Of a DNA stretch of 64,000 bases, positions 62,211-64,000 are shown one piece after another. The notes beneath the pieces are model-generated. The model had not been told where the DNA came from. It did not search any database and saw only the letters and a list, made by a program, of their open reading frames with translations. The translations under genes and the position numbers were made by a program. The number at the start of each line of letters is the position of its first letter. Position 1 is the stretch's first letter. Source of the stretch: Alentia gelatinosa (Eukaryota > Annelida > Polychaeta > Phyllodocida > Polynoidae). The stretch covers positions 48,466,723 to 48,530,722 of the forward strand of contig OX465584.1 in NCBI GenBank assembly GCA_950022655.1, in the 5' to 3' direction.

Positions 62211-63745
62211 GTAGGTGGAATTTTGTTTTTCTTTCTCATTGATATAATAAAATATAACTATCTTTCACATAAGTGTATGTTATTATATACTGGAATATCT
62301 AAAGGAATTTGTTCTTTTTTTTTCATCTTGAGTTAGCTACCACAGAATGCACATACGCCACATCATATCTAATCGTTAATCAAGGAATATCGATGTGAAA
62401 GTGATGTATAGCTTTGAAGAGACATTTGACTGAATGAATTATGATTAAAAGAAAATTGCTAATGCTATGTTTTTCCAGGAGACAAGCGCACACGAGTACA
62501 CGACTCAGTGGATGACAGAAGAAGAATGTCTGAAAATCACAGAACGCATCAGAAAATCCATTTTTATATTTGATAAATTCGAGGGGGCAGCATTTGAGAA
62601 TATCATCAAAACGGGAAACAGGTGAATTTCACAAGCTTCATTCATTTTCGAATTTGTTTAAGAAAAATGTCAGAAAATTGAATTTACTCAGGGAACTAGA
62701 ATTTCCCAATCGATGCATAAAGAAACGACCACCAGTCTTTATCGGGAAGTTTCTGGTGTCTTTGGAATGTATCAAAGAAAATCTTATATGGTGAATTTTC
62801 TTGCAGTATAAATCATATTATCGCCCAAAAATACCAGGGAAAAAATGTGCGCTTCCACCGCCAGCTATGTTTATACAATATTTCTCAATTTCCATTTCGG
62901 CAAGTTTCAGTTGCTCGGTGGAATCGGTGCTTCAAACCTATATTTGATTTGACATTCATGTATTTTTGTCTAATTTCATCATGTGATGGGGGGGGGGGGG
63001 GGGAGGGGCAGGGAAGAGGCAACATGGCCACGTTTGCCGCCAACTTGACACTGCACCACTCCAGCTTGTAGCCCGAACCTGTCCCGTTACAAGAGTGATG
63101 CAGTGTGGACGTTTGATATCCACCCCAGTAGACAGTTCTAACCCTGTAGACTGTTATATTACATGAATTCAGTTAGAATTCCATTCTTTTTCAAAATAAT
63201 CATGATAAACAACGTTTAATCACCTCAAAAAGACCACATACCTTCAAATAAAGACCTTAAGTAAACAGGCCAGGGGTCATGGTCAGGCCTCAAGTTGTGG
63301 GCATTGGACACCAAAGGCACCACCAGTAAAAAATACCTCACAGAAAATGGGCCAGGAAGGTATATGAGGGACTATGGTGGGAGCCATTTTTTCTATAAAA
63401 AAAATCCTATAGATTGACTTGTGCTGCATATGCTAAATAGTTTAAGTAAGCATTTGTTTGTGTATAACAATTAAAAGAAAAATATTCATTGAAATTGAAA
63501 TATCAAAATATTACATTATTTCCAACTAAGCCTATTTTCTGTCAATAATTTTAATGTCTTAAACTACTTGTAGTGAGTTTTAAATGTGTCCACCTGCTCA
63601 TTTGGCCTTTTAAAGGCCAATGGTGCTTTTTCAAAATGCACACTTACCTATTGTTTGTTCTAGACATTTAAAAGAAGGCATTAATCTTTTTACCAACAGG
63701 ATCTATGGGCCTTCTGTGATCCTTTCATCAATAAAAGATGAGCAG
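62136..63745 (+). CDS. TOPBP1: TOPBP1, first three coding exons (BRCT0)
   Basis: Exons 62136-62210, 62479-62621 and 63700-63745; 88 codons, phases consistent, continuing beyond the window. The product begins MAGDIVVRFVRQQSARGEIL and contains MTEEECLKITERIRKSIFIF, FDKFEGAAFENIIKTG and RIYGPSVILSSIKDEQ. This matches the N terminus of vertebrate TOPBP1 as I know it (ITEEEALKIKENDRSLYI, FSGVVFDHLKKLGCRIVGP). TOPBP1 is a nuclear multi-BRCT scaffold that binds phosphorylated replication and checkpoint proteins and activates ATR; BRCT0 pairs with BRCT1-2. ECT2, which has a related BRCT0, is the main alternative, but the TEEE-LKI motif and spacing favour TOPBP1. The ATG lies in a good Kozak context (CCAAGATGG); the ccag just before it may be an acceptor for a 5' non-coding exon. 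Confidence 0.86.
62479..62621 (+). CDS. TOPBP1: TOPBP1 coding exon 2 (143 nt)
   Basis: Acceptor ttttccag, donor gtgaat. It encodes HEYTTQWMTEEECLKITERI followed by FDKFEGAAFENIIKTGN. It ends two bases into an Arg codon, completed by the G opening exon 3. Confidence 0.9.
62622..63699. other. TOPBP1 intron 2, nothing else recognised
   Basis: Contains a G-run at about 62988-63002 and otherwise AT-rich sequence without supported features. Confidence 0.5.
63700..63745 (+). CDS. TOPBP1: TOPBP1 coding exon 3 (46 nt)
   Basis: Acceptor taccaacag, donor gtaagc. It encodes IYGPSVILSSIKDEQ, the conserved R-I-x-GP-x-V end of BRCT0. Remaining exons are outside the window. Confidence 0.9.
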
Positions 63746-64000
63746 GTAAGCTTTACTCTTCAAGTTTACAAGTAGAAGTTACGGTGTATACTAAAAATAC
63801 TGGAACCCGAACTCCTGGAAACGCTTTTTTCAAAGGATTTATTGTTATTCCATTGCTGATTTAGGGTTTATACATTTAATAATTTCTGTTAAATAGAAAA
63901 TGATTTATCCGATTAAAGATGGTACTATCTTATGGTCCATTTGTTACCTTCATCGACTTTTGGTCATCGCTTTTTTTCACTATGAGCTTATTGGGATTTC
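63746..64000. other. TOPBP1 intron 3, to the window edge
   Basis: No exon-like segment visible; the gene continues outside the window. Confidence 0.5.

Overview
This is a gene-rich piece of an animal nuclear genome, most likely a marine invertebrate. A mollusc or another lophotrochozoan is my tentative guess, from SINE-like tails of the type 'taaaccacaaacaaacaaac' and the many short foldback elements; an amphioxus is not excluded. The sequence is AT-leaning, intron-rich and full of short inverted-repeat elements (MITE-like), SINE-like repeats, homopolymer runs and minisatellites. Apart from one decayed LINE, all real coding sequence is split into short exons, so long open frames are misleading here. 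I joined exons by GT/AG junctions, codon phase and resemblance to known proteins.

Layout. (1) Positions 2223-49304, plus strand: the 3' two-thirds of a C2CD5 (CDP138/KIAA0528) orthologue, 19 exons, 768 codons plus stop, all phases consistent; the N-terminal C2-domain exons lie upstream of the window. (2) Inside its 24.4-kb intron 16943-41334, on the minus strand, lie two tandem paralogous ankyrin-repeat genes: gene B (36290 to 31504, with a probable 5' non-coding exon ending at 39072) and gene A (23456 to 18233). They share the same exon lengths and phases (37, 33, 33 and 34 codons, then a diverged tail). (3) Positions 12600-14395: a 5'-truncated non-LTR retrotransposon with a damaged reverse-transcriptase active site, in a C2CD5 intron. 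(4) Positions 49305-62135: intergenic, repeat-rich. (5) From 62136, plus strand: the first three coding exons of TOPBP1 (BRCT0 region), running off the right edge.

The most unusual signal is structural. At least ten tandem-repeat arrays in this window are built from exon edges. Each unit carries a copy of a real splice junction (exon end plus donor, or acceptor plus exon start), or in one case of the end of the coding sequence with its stop. The authentic junction is the terminal copy of the array and the others extend into the intron or 3' UTR as decoy splice sites. This is seen at seven C2CD5 junctions, at the C2CD5 stop codon and once in each nested ankyrin gene, with unrelated sequences and periods (49, 51, 69, 70, 73, about 85, 124, about 150, about 105 and about 50 bp). 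It looks like a recurrent process acting on exon boundaries, not one repeat family.

C2CD5 orthologues are described in mammals as C2-domain factors linking Akt signalling to GLUT4 vesicle fusion, and TOPBP1 as a BRCT scaffold for replication and checkpoint signalling. Nothing in the window suggests that the neighbouring genes act in one pathway; the organisation (nested, antisense, tandemly duplicated) is the notable point.
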